The notes under the pieces are model-generated. The model saw only the letters and a list, made by a program, of their open reading frames with translations. It was not told the origin of the DNA and did no database searches. A stretch of DNA of 44,131 bases, from positions 1 to 44,131 of the forward strand of contig NZ_NSCM01000042.1 in assembly GCF_003287735.1 (NCBI RefSeq). Reading direction: 5' to 3'. Made by a program: the position numbers and the translations under genes. Of this stretch, positions 36,481-44,131 are shown piece after piece. The DNA is from Photorhabdus bodei (lineage in GTDB: Bacteria > Pseudomonadota > Gammaproteobacteria > Enterobacterales > Enterobacteriaceae). Each line of letters opens with the position of its first letter. Position 1 is the first letter of the stretch.

Positions 36481-37445
36481 CAGCCTTGCTCATAGGTTTG
36501 CATCCCACTGGCAGCGCCCGTCTGCATAAGTGTTGTTATTTGATGATTTTTTCCTTCTCGTATCAGATGACTCACTGCCTGATTAACTACCAATACTTCA
36601 TATATAGCAACTCGTCCCCCTCCTTGGGCAGAGACTAATTGCTGTGCTATCACAGCTTTCAGGCTGCCTGCTAGCTGGCTACGTACCCACCCTTTTTCTT
36701 CAGCGGAGAAAATATCCACCAGCCGATCAATTGCCTGTACAGCACCTCTGGTATGCAAAGTCGACAATACCAAATGCCCAGTCTCTGCCGCGGTTAACGC
36801 CAAGCGTATTGTCTCTTTATCCCGCAACTCACCCAACAACAATACATCAGGATCTTGCCGGAGAGCTCCTTTTAACGCTTCCTGATAACTAGGAGAATCC
36901 AATCCGATTTGCCGTTGTTGTATCAGACAATTGCGACTATGGTGGATAAATTCCACGGGATCTTCCAATGTAATAATGTGCTGACAACAGTGGCTGTTCA
37001 GCATATCCACAATGGCTGTTAACGTTGTCGACTTCCCGCTGCCTGTAGCACCTGTTACCAGGATCAACCCACTCTCTTCCCGCAAAGCCATTTCACGAAT
37101 AATTTCAGGTGCTTTTAGCTGTTCCAGAGTTGAACACCGAGAGTGAATTAAACGCAAAACGACTGACAACCCAGAGTGCTGACGAAAAATGTTGCCTCTC
37201 AATCGTTGGCCATTTTCCGTCCCCAGCGCAAAATCCACATGTCCACTCGTTAATAGCTGTTGTCGCTGATTTTCTGATAAAAACTGCCTACTCCACTCTT
37301 CCAGCAATAGATTATTTACAGATGGCAGTTGAGTTTGCGGACAAAGCACTCCATTTATACGTAATACAGGAACTTGCCCAATACAAAGATGCAGATCTGA
37401 AGCATTATGCTTTACACTAAGGGCCACTAGCTTATCCATATTCAT
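36381..37445 (-). CDS. PilT-family twitching ATPase (YggR), 3' end replaced
   Basis: A 354-residue type II/IV secretion ATPase. N-terminal KHNASDLHL is the PilT start signature; Walker A is VTGATGSGKST, the Asp box is ITLEDPVEFIH, Walker B is DPDVLLLGELRD, and the His box is VLSTLHTRGA. In pilus systems PilT retracts the fibre; in enterobacteria without pili the yggR role is unknown. From about GMQTYEQGWQQR the native C-terminus ends. The last 25-35 residues come from out-of-frame tnpB sequence after the IS605-type insertion. The core is intact, so activity may survive. It is divergent from yggS. Confidence 0.88.
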   Translation of the reverse strand: MNMDKLVALSVKHNASDLHLCIGQVPVLRINGVLCPQTQLPSVNNLLLEEWSRQFLSENQRQQLLTSGHVDFALGTENGQRLRGNIFRQHSGLSVVLRLIHSRCSTLEQLKAPEIIREMALREESGLILVTGATGSGKSTTLTAIVDMLNSHCCQHIITLEDPVEFIHHSRNCLIQQRQIGLDSPSYQEALKGALRQDPDVLLLGELRDKETIRLALTAAETGHLVLSTLHTRGAVQAIDRLVDIFSAEEKGWVRSQLAGSLKAVIAQQLVSAQGGGRVAIYEVLVVNQAVSHLIREGKNHQITTLMQTGAASGMQTYEQGWQQRKLQGLLAETETKNSETARPYCQHSQGLSS

Positions 37446-37466
37446 TTTTTAATCTCCTGAGTCACC

Positions 37467-38162
37467 ATGAACAATATTGAACAAAATTTACAAGATGTCA
37501 GGACCCACATAGCCATTGCCGCACAGAAATGCGAACGCGTTCCAGAAGAAATTACCTTGCTTGCAGTCAGTAAAACCAAACCTGTGGAAGATATCGAAAA
37601 AGCAATCGCTGCCGGGCAACGCCAGTTTGGTGAAAATTATGTGCAGGAAGGTGTAGAAAAAATTGCTTATTTTGCAAATTGTAATGATTTGATATGGCAC
37701 TTTATCGGTCCGTTACAGTCTAATAAAAGCCGTTTGGTGGCAGAAAATTTTAACTGGTGCCATACCATTGACCGCTTAAAAATAGCACAACGCCTGAACG
37801 AACAACGCCCGGAGGGAATGGAACCGCTGAATATTCTTATTCAAATAAATATCAGTGATGAACGGAGCAAATCAGGTATTCAACTTGATGAACTATCAAC
37901 GCTGGCAGCCGAAGTGAACAAACTGCCGAATGTAAGGCTCCGTGGTTTAATGGCAATCCCGGTGCCGGAACCTGACTATGAACGTCAATTGGCGGTTTTC
38001 AGGAGGATGGAACAAGCCTTCCTTAATCTGAAAACGAAATATTCTCAAATAGATACCCTTTCAATGGGGATGACTGATGATATGGCTGCCGCTATTAATT
38101 GTGGTTCCACATTAGTACGAATTGGAACAGCAATTTTCGGTGCACGTCAGTATCACAATTAA
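37467..38162 (+). CDS. yggS: PLP homeostasis protein YggS
   Basis: A 231-residue single-domain PLP-binding protein of the alanine-racemase barrel type (PLPBP/PipY). The PLP lysine is in LLAVSKTKPVEDI, and FGENYVQEG, HFIGPLQSNK and LSMGMTDDMAAAI follow as in E. coli YggS. It buffers pyridoxal phosphate and affects amino-acid balance; it has no known catalytic reaction. First gene of the yggS-proC-yggT-rdgB-hemW run. Confidence 0.96.
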   Translation: MNNIEQNLQDVRTHIAIAAQKCERVPEEITLLAVSKTKPVEDIEKAIAAGQRQFGENYVQEGVEKIAYFANCNDLIWHFIGPLQSNKSRLVAENFNWCHTIDRLKIAQRLNEQRPEGMEPLNILIQINISDERSKSGIQLDELSTLAAEVNKLPNVRLRGLMAIPVPEPDYERQLAVFRRMEQAFLNLKTKYSQIDTLSMGMTDDMAAAINCGSTLVRIGTAIFGARQYHN

Positions 38163-38187
38163 CCATTTCAATGCTACGAGGTATTCA

Positions 38188-39009
38188 ATGGAGAAACGTA
38201 AAATTACCTTTATTGGTGCAGGTAATATGGCTCACGCCATCATAGCTGGATTAGTAAAAGGAGGGTACCCTGCCGAGCTGATTAATGTCTGCGCACCAAG
38301 TCATACTCGCCGTGATGCACTAGCAACAGAGTATAGCGTTAACAGCGGTAGTGACAATATTCGCTACGCACAGGAAGCGGACGTTGTTATTCTGGCGGTA
38401 AAACCGCAAGTAATGGCAGATGTCTGCCTGCCTCTGAAAGAAAATGTAGATTTCAGTAACAAGCTGGTTCTGTCTATTGCCTCAGGTATTTCCGTTGCAC
38501 GTTTTGATGCTTTATTACAAGACAAACTCAATATTGTTCGTATCATGCCAAACACGCCGGCATTAATTGGTCAAGGGGTGAGCGGATTATTCGCATCCGA
38601 GCAAGTCAGCCAGTCTGACCGTGATTTCACTCAAGCATTAATGAACAGTGTGGGTAAAACCTACTGGGTAAAAGATGAAAATGGCATCAATGACGTTATC
38701 GCCGTAGCAGGCAGTGCACCCGCTTATTTCTTCCTATTTATGGAATCAATGCAACAGGAAGCAGAACGTTTAGGTTTTGATAGCCAAACAGCCCGTGAAA
38801 TTGTTTTGCAAACGGCAATAGGTTCTGCGGCACTGGCCGCATCAAATGTAGATCTCCCTTTTGCAACCCTGCGTGAACAGGTAACATCTAAAGGCGGTAC
38901 TACTGCGGAAGCATTACGTATTTTTTATGAAGGCAAATTGCCGGACACCGTATCCAACGCTATGCAGGCGGCTATTCGCCGGGCACAGGAAATGGAAAAA
39001 CAATTTTAA
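38188..39009 (+). CDS. proC: Pyrroline-5-carboxylate reductase
   Basis: A 273-residue NADPH-dependent reductase for the last step of proline synthesis. The Rossmann motif is FIGAGNMAHAI, and the C-terminal signature AALASSN-like LAASNVDLPFATLREQVTSKGGTT is intact. The frame is open upstream into yggS, but the ATG at 38188 follows a Shine-Dalgarno (ACGAGG) and gives the family N-terminus. Confidence 0.96.
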   Translation: MEKRKITFIGAGNMAHAIIAGLVKGGYPAELINVCAPSHTRRDALATEYSVNSGSDNIRYAQEADVVILAVKPQVMADVCLPLKENVDFSNKLVLSIASGISVARFDALLQDKLNIVRIMPNTPALIGQGVSGLFASEQVSQSDRDFTQALMNSVGKTYWVKDENGINDVIAVAGSAPAYFFLFMESMQQEAERLGFDSQTAREIVLQTAIGSAALAASNVDLPFATLREQVTSKGGTTAEALRIFYEGKLPDTVSNAMQAAIRRAQEMEKQF

Positions 39010-39027
39010 TTTTATCAAGGCTGCTAA

Positions 39028-39576
39028 ATGCAATTTTTAACCTTTATTCTGTTCACAGTTCTGGATTTATACATCGCTGTTTTATTACTTCGTGTATGGA
39101 TGCAATGGGCTCGTTGTGATTTTTATAACCCATTTGCCCAATTTATTGTGAAAATGACCCAACCGATCGTTCGGCCATTACGCCGAGTTATACCGTCTAT
39201 TGGTTCTCTCGATACTGCCTCCATTGTTGTCGCTTACGTTCTGGTATTGTTTAAATTGATCATGCAACTTTGGTTCAGTACCGGTGCGGTTGCTTTCCTC
39301 ACACTTTTCATCCCTATCGGGTTAATTGAATTGCTGACAGCAGCAGGTAAACTGGTATTCTGGTTGGTGCTGGCACGTGCTCTACTCAGCTGGATAAGCC
39401 AGGGACGCAATCCGATTGACTATGTTCTGATGCAACTAACAGAGCCATTGATGGCACCTATCCGCCGCATTATGCCAACAATGGGCGGCCTTGATTTTTC
39501 AGCAATGATCGTCATTTTGATCCTCTACGCACTGAATTATCTCCGCGCTGATGTTCTTTCATGGCTGATACAGTAA
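39028..39576 (+). CDS. yggT: YggT family membrane protein
   Basis: A 182-residue integral membrane protein with two YGGT repeats, each a hydrophobic pair around a RRVIPSIG or RRIMPTMGG loop. It resembles chloroplast CCB3 and is linked to membrane protein assembly or osmotic tolerance in some reports; function is not settled. It starts 18 bases after proC. Confidence 0.93.
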   Translation: MQFLTFILFTVLDLYIAVLLLRVWMQWARCDFYNPFAQFIVKMTQPIVRPLRRVIPSIGSLDTASIVVAYVLVLFKLIMQLWFSTGAVAFLTLFIPIGLIELLTAAGKLVFWLVLARALLSWISQGRNPIDYVLMQLTEPLMAPIRRIMPTMGGLDFSAMIVILILYALNYLRADVLSWLIQ

Positions 39577-39602
39577 ATAAGAATTAAATTGGATTCAAAA
39601 TA

Positions 39603-40196
39603 ATGCAAAAAGTCGTTCTGGCAACCGGCAACCCCGGAAAAGTTCGTGAACTGGCACAATTACTGGCTGATTTTGGTCTGGATATTGTTGCTCAAACTGA
39701 ATTAGGCGTAGATTCAGCCGAAGAGACCGGGCTGACATTTATTGAAAATGCCATTCTTAAAGCCCGCCACGCCGCACAAGTTACCGGCCTGCCCGTAATT
39801 GCTGATGATTCTGGTCTATCCGTGGACATCCTTGGCGGCGCTCCGGGTATCTATTCAGCCCGCTATGCAGGTGAAAATGCCACTGACCAGCAAAATTTGG
39901 AAAAATTGCTGGATACGATGAAAGATATTCCTGACGATCAACGTCAAGCTCAGTTTAACTGTGTGCTGGTTTATATACGCCATGCAGAAGATCCAACACC
40001 GCTGGTATTTCATGGTCGCTGGCCGGGGATTATCGCTCATAAGCCCGCCGGTAATGGTGGGTTTGGTTATGATCCCATCTTCTACATACCAAAATTAGGC
40101 TGTACTGCCGCTGAATTAACGGGTGAACAAAAAAATGCCGTTTCGCATCGTGGTCAGGCACTAAAGATGATGTTGGATACACTACGTAATGCTTAA
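39603..40196 (+). CDS. rdgB: Non-canonical purine NTP pyrophosphatase RdgB
   Basis: A 197-residue Ham1/ITPase-family enzyme that hydrolyses dITP, ITP and XTP to monophosphates to keep them out of DNA and RNA. Motifs VLATGNPGKVREL, IADDSGLSVD, GIYSARYAG and GFGYDPIFY are all present. Its last eight bases overlap the hemW start, so the two are coupled. Confidence 0.97.
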   Translation: MQKVVLATGNPGKVRELAQLLADFGLDIVAQTELGVDSAEETGLTFIENAILKARHAAQVTGLPVIADDSGLSVDILGGAPGIYSARYAGENATDQQNLEKLLDTMKDIPDDQRQAQFNCVLVYIRHAEDPTPLVFHGRWPGIIAHKPAGNGGFGYDPIFYIPKLGCTAAELTGEQKNAVSHRGQALKMMLDTLRNA

Positions 40197-41319
40197 GCTC
40201 CCACCATTAAGTCTTTATATCCATATTCCGTGGTGTGTACAAAAGTGTCCTTACTGTGATTTCAACTCTCATGCCTTGAAAGGTGATGTTCCGCATCAGG
40301 AATATGTTGACCATTTATTAGCAGATCTGAAAACGGATCTGCCAATGGTCAACGGACGGGAAATTACCACTATCTTTATTGGTGGAGGAACCCCTAGCCT
40401 GCTTAGCTCACAGGCAATGCAACAATTGCTGGATGGCGTTCGTGCTCTCCTACCGGTATCGCCACAAGCTGAAATTACGATGGAAGCCAATCCGGGTACT
40501 GTGGAAGCTGACCGTTTCAGCGGTTACCAGCAAGCGGGTATTAACCGAATATCCATTGGCGTGCAGAGTTTCAGCCCGGATAAACTAGTACGTCTTGGCC
40601 GTATTCACGGGCCGGATGAAGCCAAACGGGCAGCACATTTAGCCGCCAATCTGGAGCTACGCAGTTTTAATCTAGATTTGATGCATGGTTTGCCGAACCA
40701 AAGTCTTGATGAAGCGCTGAATGATTTACGTCAGGCAATTGCATTATCACCACCGCATCTTTCATGGTATCAGTTGACTATTGAGCCTAATACCAGCTTT
40801 GGTTCTCGTCCTCCCGTTCTACCCGATGATGATGCTTTATGGGATATCTTTTCACAAGGTCACCAATTGCTGACAGCGGCAGGTTATCAGCAATATGAAA
40901 CTTCTGCTTATGCCAAGCCAGGCTATCAATGCCAGCATAATCTCAACTACTGGCGTTTTGGGGATTACCTTGGTATTGGCTGTGGCGCTCACGGAAAAAT
41001 CACATTTGAAGATGGCCGTATTCTGCGCACAGTGAAAACCAAACATCCCCGTGGATATATGCAAGGACGCTATCTGGATAAACAGAATCAAGTAGAAAAT
41101 GAAGATCGGCCATTTGAATTTTTTATGAACCGATTCCGTTTATTGGAAATGATGCCCAAACAAGATTTCAGTGATTTCACTGGGTTACCTGAGGCTTCAA
41201 TCCGTTTTCAAATTGAGCAAGCCTTAGCAGCAGGTTATCTCTCTGAAACAGCAACACACTGGCAAATTACACAGAAAGGTAAACTATTCCTAAATTCATT
41301 ATTGGAACTATTTCTTTAA
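40189..41319 (+). CDS. hemW: Radical SAM heme chaperone HemW
   Basis: A 376-residue radical SAM protein formerly called coproporphyrinogen oxidase-like YggW. The 4Fe-4S motif CVQKCPYCDF starts at residue 16, with GGGTPSLL and QSFSPDKL following. HemW lacks the extra residues of HemN and is known to insert heme into respiratory enzymes. Last gene of the yggS run; no terminator is obvious after it. Confidence 0.95.
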   Translation: MLKLPPLSLYIHIPWCVQKCPYCDFNSHALKGDVPHQEYVDHLLADLKTDLPMVNGREITTIFIGGGTPSLLSSQAMQQLLDGVRALLPVSPQAEITMEANPGTVEADRFSGYQQAGINRISIGVQSFSPDKLVRLGRIHGPDEAKRAAHLAANLELRSFNLDLMHGLPNQSLDEALNDLRQAIALSPPHLSWYQLTIEPNTSFGSRPPVLPDDDALWDIFSQGHQLLTAAGYQQYETSAYAKPGYQCQHNLNYWRFGDYLGIGCGAHGKITFEDGRILRTVKTKHPRGYMQGRYLDKQNQVENEDRPFEFFMNRFRLLEMMPKQDFSDFTGLPEASIRFQIEQALAAGYLSETATHWQITQKGKLFLNSLLELFL

Positions 41320-41911
41320 CACAAAAATCGCCTTCGAAAAATTCAACTCCACAAAGATTATCTTTGCATAAAATTGATACCTCCATTGGTTTCGTTTCTA
41401 TTCATAATACATTTCCCCCACTGAACTTCAGAGGGGGCTCCATTAGACGGTAGTGACTGATTGTCCAGTGTCGGGTTCCTGTTCCTTTCTGAGGAGTGAT
41501 TACACCCCCAAATTTAAATAATATCTAAGTTACAAATTATCCACGGCATTAATATTGAAATAATAATCCACAATTTAATTTTCAATGATAAGACTCAATA
41601 TATAGAAAAATAAATCAACAAATATAATATAAAAACAATAATATAAAAATTTATTAATCCACCTACCCTAAAAATATATTTATCCATGTGGATAATAGTT
41701 AATATCGACCATCAATAAGAATATTAATTAAAATCAAATAAAACCACTCTCTACACAAAATTAATTTTTAACATATGTGAATTACGACACAATAATATCA
41801 TTTGAATTATCTCAAATACGACTATATTTAATTTGTGCTTGGTTTTATTTCTATTGATAAGCACGAGCCTTTAAAAAATCATTTTTAATTTCACTTTGAT
41901 TGGGGTAAAAA
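41320..41911. other. AT-rich spacer after hemW
   Basis: Nearly 600 bases with no gene. Most of 41520-41900 is extremely AT-rich. A contrasting GC-richer block at 41411-41512 is listed separately. Just before 41912 lies a Shine-Dalgarno (TGGGGT) for the small bacteriocin-like gene. Confidence 0.5.
41411..41512. other. Structured GC-richer block of unknown origin
   Basis: About 100 bases distinct from the AT-rich surroundings. It starts with a strong hairpin at 41415-41437 in which CCCCC pairs with GGGGG and CTGAA with TTCAG around one base and an A-A mismatch. Further on are two TGACTGATTGT-like words. It has no ORF. It may be an IS end, a small RNA or a terminator for hemW; I cannot decide. 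Confidence 0.35.
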
Positions 41912-41938
41912 ATGAATATTGAAAATAAAGAAATGTTA

Positions 41939-42065
41939 TATACCTTATGGATTTCAAGATGCATCGCGGCGGCAAGGGAGCGAATCCCCGGGAGCATAGA
42001 TAACGATGTGACCGGGGTGAGTGAGTGCAGCCAACAAAGAGGCAACTTGAAGGATGACAGGTATA
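41939..42065 (+). repeat. ERIC element, copy 2
   Basis: Complete 127-bp ERIC identical to copy 1 at 2115. It duplicates the target TA and splits the small bacteriocin-like gene, so here it is clearly an insertion, not ancestral intergenic sequence. Its 3' end supplies an ATG (42054) with AAGG directly before it. Confidence 0.95.
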
Positions 42066-42266
42066 GGCATTTCTGGAATAATTAATTGCTTAAAGGAGTC
42101 AATGCATTGGTACGACTGGGTTATTACCGGAATAACTGCAATAGCACAATTAACTATATGGTTTGCTACAGGTGGAGCTGCATTTATTGCAGAAATAGCA
42201 CTGGCTGGTCCTGCTATAGCCAGATTGGTACTTGACTCTGTAGACGCAGTTAATACTTGTTCATAA
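42054..42266 (+). CDS. Residual hydrophobic peptide started inside the ERIC
   Basis: A 70-codon ORF from the ERIC-supplied ATG (MTGIG) into the old peptide (ISGIINCLKESMHW onward). It keeps the whole hydrophobic part, with two membrane-like segments (WVITGITAIAQLTIWFATGG and FIAEIALAGPAIARLVL), but replaces the first nine leader residues with four. AAGG touches the ATG, too close for good initiation, so expression may be low. If exported peptide needs its leader, this product would not be secreted. Confidence 0.4.
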   Translation: MTGIGISGIINCLKESMHWYDWVITGITAIAQLTIWFATGGAAFIAEIALAGPAIARLVLDSVDAVNTCS

Positions 42267-42713
42267 AGCGTTTATCTGTAATCTCATTTAATTATCAATG
42301 AACTTATTATTTATTATAAGTTCCTTTCAATATAAATATCATTCTCCATATTATAAACTCGAATAAATCAGACATTCAAATATAAAATAAATAATAATTT
42401 CACCTTGTAAATTCAATATGTAAATCACTATTAACATTTTAAAATAATTATTTTTTCACGGAAAGTAAATTATCATCTGGAAAAATATTTAGATCAATTT
42501 AGGTTATTTAAAAATGACCAATATAAATAATTTCTCAGCTTACTTATATATAATATAAATATATTTATTAATAACGAAATTAGTTTTCATACTATATATC
42601 ATGACACATTAATATTATATTTTATGAATAAAAAAAGCATTATTACGAATAGAAAACTTATCTATATTTTTAGTTATTAACGCTGGAAATACGCATAATA
42701 AGCTAATTATTCA
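42267..42713. other. AT-rich spacer
   Basis: About 450 bases of very AT-rich sequence between the peptide gene and ERIC copy 3. I see no gene, immunity-protein candidate or strong terminator in it. Confidence 0.5.
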
Positions 42714-42840
42714 GATACCCGTTATCTTTCAAGTTGCCTCTTTGTTGGCTACACTCACTCACCCCGGTCACATCGTTATCTATGCTCCCGGGGATTCGCT
42801 CCCTTGCCGTCGCGATCCACCTTGAAATCCATAGGGTATA
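42714..42840 (-). repeat. ERIC element, copy 3 (inverted)
   Basis: A 127-bp ERIC in reverse orientation, ending ATAGGGTATA at 42840. It differs from copies 1 and 2 at about nine positions, and its outer end reads GATACCC instead of TATACCC. It is therefore older than the identical pair. Confidence 0.93.
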
Positions 42841-42843
42841 GCT

Positions 42844-42899
42844 CAGACCAAACCTGACAGTTACTAGCATAAAAAACCGATAACTGTCAGACCAAACCT
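42844..42899. repeat. Hairpin with flanking direct repeat
   Basis: CTGACAGTTA (42854-42863) and TAACTGTCAG (42881-42890) form a perfect ten-base stem. CAGACCAAACCT occurs on both sides (42844-42855 and 42888-42899). It lies about 60 bases after the stop of the minus-strand binding-protein gene and may act as its terminator. Confidence 0.6.
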
Positions 42900-42958
42900 A
42901 AAACAATCCATTGTGGAACTTCAATCACTGTTCAAATTCAAAATGGCGCATGACCTGA

Positions 42959-43939
42959 TTAAAGGGCATCAGCCACCGCATTAACTTGTGCTGACAGACT
43001 CTCCAAACCACCGCCAGACAAATACCACAGATCAGACTTCAGATAAGTAATTTTGCCATTCTTGTACGCTGAAGTGGATTTCACTTTATCATCTTCAAAC
43101 TTCGCTTTATCTAGCTTACCAGCACCAATTGCTTCACTGCGGTCAATAATTAAAATCACATCTGGATTGGCTTGAGCAATCATATCAGAAGTCACTACAA
43201 TGCGTTTGGTTTTATCTTCACCAGCAGGAATAGCTAATTCCGCTTTCTGTGCCTTAACCACGTCATACACGACACTCTGGTTATTCAGCATTAATTTATC
43301 TGCGTTATGCAGCAATACTAAAACTTTTGCATCAGCAGATTTAGCTTTATCCTGAGCTTTAGCAATAGTTTTTTCCAGATCGGCAATCTGATCTTTCACT
43401 TCACTCTGTTTACTAAATAATTCACCTAATAACGTTATGTTACTTTCAACTGAAACCAGATAATTTTTGCTATCAGTTCCCAAATTAATTGTCGGTGCTA
43501 TTTTTGACAGTTTTTCATAGAAAGAACCTTGACGACCGGTAATAACGATCAAATCAGGTTTAAGTTGCGCCAGTTTTTCCAAATTAGGCTCTTTCATCCC
43601 CCCCGCATTTTCTACCTCTTTAGGTAAGCTATTACGGAGATATTCAGGCGTATTACCAGTAGGTAATGCAACAACCCTATCTGATAAACCTAATTTAACT
43701 AATGAATCATAAGTGCCGAAATCAAATAAAACAACTTTCTGAGGATTCTTTTTGACCTCAGTTTCACCGGAAAGGTGCTTAACTATAACCTTATCATCAG
43801 CCTGAGCTGTAACAGCATTTGGTATAACTACATTGGGTGTAACTACATTGGGTGTAACTACAGCAGATTTCTGACTAAATGCGGAATGGCTTGCAACAGC
43901 AAATAACGATACTAGAACGACGGGGATTATCTTTTTCAT
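42959..43939 (-). CDS. Siderophore-type ABC transporter substrate-binding protein
   Basis: A 326-residue periplasmic binding protein of the YclQ/FatB (petrobactin-catecholate) group. A Sec signal ends after SHSAFS (about residue 22). Residues 26-42 are three copies of VVTPN/VVIPN in front of the mature fold, which runs from VIVKHLSGETEVKKNPQKVVLFD through PDLIVITGRQ to KSDLWYLSGGGLES. The ATG at 43939 follows GGAG at eight bases; the GTG three codons earlier is not needed. It should bind ferric siderophore for an inner-membrane permease, but no permease or ATPase gene is in the window. It is probably iron-regulated. Confidence 0.88.
   Translation of the reverse strand: MKKIIPVVLVSLFAVASHSAFSQKSAVVTPNVVTPNVVIPNAVTAQADDKVIVKHLSGETEVKKNPQKVVLFDFGTYDSLVKLGLSDRVVALPTGNTPEYLRNSLPKEVENAGGMKEPNLEKLAQLKPDLIVITGRQGSFYEKLSKIAPTINLGTDSKNYLVSVESNITLLGELFSKQSEVKDQIADLEKTIAKAQDKAKSADAKVLVLLHNADKLMLNNQSVVYDVVKAQKAELAIPAGEDKTKRIVVTSDMIAQANPDVILIIDRSEAIGAGKLDKAKFEDDKVKSTSAYKNGKITYLKSDLWYLSGGGLESLSAQVNAVADAL
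43817..43861. repeat. 15-bp in-frame tandem repeat
   Basis: Three units of ATTGGGTGTAACTAC (first unit ATTTGGTATAACTAC) coding for VVTPN/VVIPN between signal peptide and mature domain of the binding protein. Unit length is a multiple of three, so copy-number change keeps frame. Confidence 0.95.
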
Positions 43940-43978
43940 ATATCGCACTCCAAGAAAGGATATTTAGTAAACATTTGC

Positions 43979-44006
43979 ATTCTAGGTAGCGAAAAAAATA
44001 TGTCAA
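43979..44006 (-). promoter_or_regulatory. Predicted promoter of the binding-protein gene
   Basis: On the minus strand TTGACA (44006-44001) and TAGAAT (43984-43979) are spaced by 16 bases, 40 bases before the ATG. The adjoining ATGCAAATGTTTAC region is a poor match to a Fur box; iron control is likely from function, not proven by this site. Confidence 0.6.
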
Positions 44007-44010
44007 TCAT

Positions 44011-44053
44011 AACCACCCGCATAGCGGGTGGTTTGCTCTAGCCCTATAAGGGC
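44011..44053. other. Two tandem GC-rich hairpins
   Basis: AACCACCCGC and GCGGGTGGTT form a perfect ten-base stem with an ATA loop. Seven bases on, GCCCT and AGGGC form a second stem, also with an ATA loop. The first stem is followed by only a short T-run. They could be a terminator of a gene beyond the window or the structured end of an IS200/IS605-type element; the sequence stops too soon to tell. Confidence 0.6.
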
Positions 44054-44131
44054 ATGTTACCGACCGCGCCTAAATGACGCCGCTTTCTCTTTGTTCAAGC
44101 TAAAGGGTCATTGTCTCTTTGGCTTACCCCT

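Larger units (their letters stand above)
41912..42266 (+). pseudogene. Bacteriocin-like gene split by an ERIC
   Basis: The ancestral 75-codon gene begins at ATG 41912 (MNIENKEML, Shine-Dalgarno TGGGGT) and continues at 42066 (GISGIINCLKESMHWYDW). ERIC copy 2 (41939-42065, 127 bases) lies between Leu9 and Gly10; deleting exactly 127 bases rejoins the frame with a single TA. The leader resembles a double-glycine-type leader (KEMLGISG). The rest is hydrophobic, Ala/Gly/Ile-rich and about 60 residues long, like class II bacteriocins or microcins. With the ERIC in place the first frame reads through it and stops at 42085. Function is inference. Confidence 0.55.

Noticed and set aside
35939..36508. 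Intact 189-residue transposase
   Set aside because: The N-terminal residues are pilT-derived codons and half the TnpB protein, with one catalytic residue, is absent.
43940..43978. Strong Fur box
   Set aside because: The best 19-base alignment matches the consensus at fewer than half of its positions.

Overview
The window looks like a chromosomal segment from an enterobacterium of the Morganellaceae, most probably Photorhabdus or Xenorhabdus. The housekeeping genes are close to their E. coli counterparts (nqr, dpaA-yafJ-gmhA-fadE, lysA/lysR, rsmE-gshB-yqgE-ruvX, pilT-yggS-proC-yggT-rdgB-hemW). They sit among very AT-rich spacers, ERIC repeats, IS remnants and decayed genes. The genus is inferred from general gene content, not proved.

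Left end (1-2400): a heptamer tandem array cut by the window edge, a doubtful small ORF, a frameshifted gene whose C-terminus resembles E. coli YafU, and a complete 127-bp ERIC. Next, 2406-9600 on the minus strand, is the Na+-translocating NADH:quinone reductase operon nqrABCDEF followed by its maturation genes apbE (flavinylation) and nqrM (iron delivery). 10020-14795 holds dpaA, then yafJ and gmhA on the minus strand, and fadE divergent from them with a FadR-like operator in front.

Accessory island (about 14850-27120): a five-gene minus-strand cluster of an XRE-type regulator, a SNF2-family helicase, an AIPR-family protein, a type III-like adenine methyltransferase and a Res-type helicase-nuclease. 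The two upstream junctions are TAATG overlaps and the others are 12-13 bp gaps, so it reads as one operon, probably for phage defence. Immediately upstream lies a decayed 3' half of a Tn7-like tnsE, then an IS4/IS10-type element with a perfect 10-bp target duplication, then a decayed alpha/beta-hydrolase fragment. The defence operon therefore looks like surviving cargo of a Tn7-like transposon.

Core genes resume with lysA and its divergent activator lysR, a second LysR regulator divergent from a periplasmic MBL-fold protein and a DsbA-like protein, and a short type IV prepilin peptidase. The rsmE-to-hemW block follows. Within it a 5'-truncated IS605-type tnpB has replaced the 3' end of pilT.

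Right end (41320-44131): an AT-rich region holding a small bacteriocin-like gene split by an ERIC. Removing exactly 127 bp restores one 75-codon reading frame. A third, inverted ERIC and a siderophore-type ABC-transporter binding protein with a 15-bp in-frame repeat complete the window.
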